A stretch of DNA of 5,891 nt from NCBI GenBank assembly GCA_030549955.1, contig JAUQQI010000218.1, positions 1-5,891 on the forward strand, given 5' to 3'. The notes under the pieces were generated by a model. That model ran no database searches. It saw nothing but the letters and a program-made list of their open reading frames with translations, and was not told the DNA's origin. Below are positions 4,859 to 5,891 of the stretch, one piece after another. The translations under genes were made by a program, and so were the position numbers. This stretch comes from Chloroflexota bacterium. GTDB lineage: Bacteria; Chloroflexota; Dehalococcoidia; JAUQQI01. Every line of letters starts with the position of its first letter. Position 1 is the first letter of the stretch.

Positions 4859-5791
4859 ATGGTGGTAAAACCCGTCGGCCCTGCCTTTTACCAGCTTGAC
4901 CTGCTACACCTTGGGGTCTCCCGGGTGGTCACCGGCTATCTCTACCGGGACCCGGTCGAGACGGTCCTTGTCGAGCCCGGCCCGGTGAGCACCCTTCAGA
5001 CCCTGCTGGCTGACCTCCAGGCCCTCCAGGTCCGGCCGGAAGCCCTCCGGCATGTCCTCTTAACCCACATTCACCTCGACCACGCCGGAGCGTCGGGCCA
5101 CCTAGCCGAAATTTTCCCGAACGCCGTCTTCTACGTCCACCCGGTCGGCCTGTCCCACCTGGCGGACCCGACCCGGCTGGTCAACAGCGCCCGCCGCCTC
5201 TACGGCGAGGACCTGGGGCGGCTGTTCGGTCTGCCCCGACCGATCCCTTTCAACCGCCTCATTGGCCTCAAAGACGACAGCCGGCTGAAAGTAGGAGGTC
5301 GGACGTTAGCCGTCTACCATTCTCCCGGTCACGCTAGCCATCACGCGGTATTTCTTGACCTGGAAACCCGGGTTCTGTTTGGCGGGGACGTGGTCGGAAC
5401 AAGGATGCCAGGGGTGGACTCGGTCCGGCCCCCGACCCCGCCCCCCGATATCGACGTCGAGGTCTGGCGCGAGACCATTAACCGGATCCGAAGCCTGCGG
5501 CCGGTGGTGCTGGCCATTGCCCACGCCGGGCTCCACGCCGACGTTGAGTTTCACCTGTCCGAGCTGGAAACCCGGCTGGAGCGCTGGGCGGGTCTCGTGC
5601 TGGCCAGCCTGGAGGCCGGACGAACGGAAGCCGAGATTACGGCCGAACTTCGGGCCGAAGGCGACGCGGCAGCCCAGGCCAGCGGCGGGGAAGGCGACCT
5701 CGGCCGCTGGCAGCAGGCGATGCCTTATGAGCTGTCCGCCCTGGGCCTGATACACTACTGGCGCAAGCGCCGACCCCAACTCGTAAAGTAG
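4859..5791 (+). CDS. Metallo-beta-lactamase-fold hydrolase
   Basis: The 310-aa cytoplasmic protein has the signature LLTHIHLDHAG with H70, H72, D74 and H75 (HxHxDH) as dinuclear metal ligands. Further ligands are H158 in HSPGHASHH, D177 in LFGGDVVG and H222 in LAIAHAG. The C-terminal 75 residues (about 235-310), with LETRLERWAGLVLASL and ELSALGLIHYWRKR, look like the helical or winged-helix tail of LACTB2/glyoxalase II-like members. The superfamily hydrolyses thioesters, lactones, phosphodiesters and other bonds. The actual substrate cannot be told from sequence; a beta-CASP nuclease is unlikely because that insertion is absent. All expected metal ligands are present, so the enzyme is probably active. 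It is divergent from amrS across a 115-bp region holding a palindrome. ATG 4859 is chosen for its GGGAGG site and because family similarity begins just after it. Confidence 0.88.
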   Translation: MVVKPVGPAFYQLDLLHLGVSRVVTGYLYRDPVETVLVEPGPVSTLQTLLADLQALQVRPEALRHVLLTHIHLDHAGASGHLAEIFPNAVFYVHPVGLSHLADPTRLVNSARRLYGEDLGRLFGLPRPIPFNRLIGLKDDSRLKVGGRTLAVYHSPGHASHHAVFLDLETRVLFGGDVVGTRMPGVDSVRPPTPPPDIDVEVWRETINRIRSLRPVVLAIAHAGLHADVEFHLSELETRLERWAGLVLASLEAGRTEAEITAELRAEGDAAAQASGGEGDLGRWQQAMPYELSALGLIHYWRKRRPQLVK

Positions 5792-5891
5792 ACGGGTATC
5801 GGCGCACAACCCCGCAGGGTAATGGGTGGCATTGGGGCCCCTCGTGGCGGCCCGGGGCAGCTGCGGCCAATCATTTAGTAAAGTCCCCGGT
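5792..5891. other. Right-edge non-coding stretch
   Basis: One hundred bases after the metallo-hydrolase stop (TAG 5789-5791). The stretch is GC-rich and partly self-complementary (for example GGGGCCCC near 5834-5841), but I found no stem plus T tract convincing enough to call a terminator. I also found no start codon with a ribosome site on either strand. Confidence 0.4.

Noticed and set aside
5637..5870. Minus-strand frame at the right edge
   Set aside because: It overlaps the end of the metallo-hydrolase gene, has no ribosome site, and its product is an Arg/Pro/Ala-rich shadow.

Overview
The window is bacterial, GC-rich (roughly 60-65% in the lines I counted), with Shine-Dalgarno-led starts and sigma70-like promoters (TTGACA/TAAAAT, TATAAT). 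The gene set and the abundance of CCGG/GGCC words would suit a thermophilic Chloroflexota or a deep-branching high-GC Firmicutes. That placement is inference, and nothing in the window fixes the taxon. I see no mobile element, CRISPR array, tRNA or rRNA.

Layout, left to right. (1) Positions 1-401, minus strand: the N-terminal 133 residues of a thiamine-diphosphate-dependent 2-oxoacid/acetoin dehydrogenase E1 alpha subunit, cut by the window edge. It has a near-consensus promoter at 581-608 and a leader of about 170 nt that holds hairpins and a possible 14-codon leader ORF. (2) Positions 723-2051, plus strand: an exported, PQQ-type glucose/sorbosone dehydrogenase-like beta-propeller protein. 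(3) Positions 2207-2851, plus strand: a small secreted helical protein with an internal duplication, DUF2680-like, followed by a strong hairpin terminator. (4) Convergent to it on the minus strand, a probable two-gene operon: an AmmeMemoRadiSam radical SAM enzyme (amrS, 3664-4743) and, 57 bp downstream, a stand-alone GAF-domain protein (2968-3606). (5) Divergent from amrS, plus strand 4859-5791: a metallo-beta-lactamase-fold hydrolase. (6) The last 100 bases hold no gene that I can support.

The enzymes are individually recognisable families, and I find no evidence for one coherent new pathway. The most interesting signals are regulatory. The two plus-strand genes for exported proteins (723 and 2207) are each preceded by TTAACC-type hexamers repeated every 11 bp, with the same distance to the putative -10 box (26, 37 and 48 bp). 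This is the architecture of OmpR/PhoB/PhoP-family operators, and it suggests the two genes share a response regulator. A perfect 24-bp palindrome lies between the -35 and -10 of the metallo-hydrolase promoter and looks like a repressor or MerR-type operator in the divergent amrS/hydrolase region. The amrS gene lacks its usual Memo and AMMECR1 partners within this window and is paired with a GAF protein instead.
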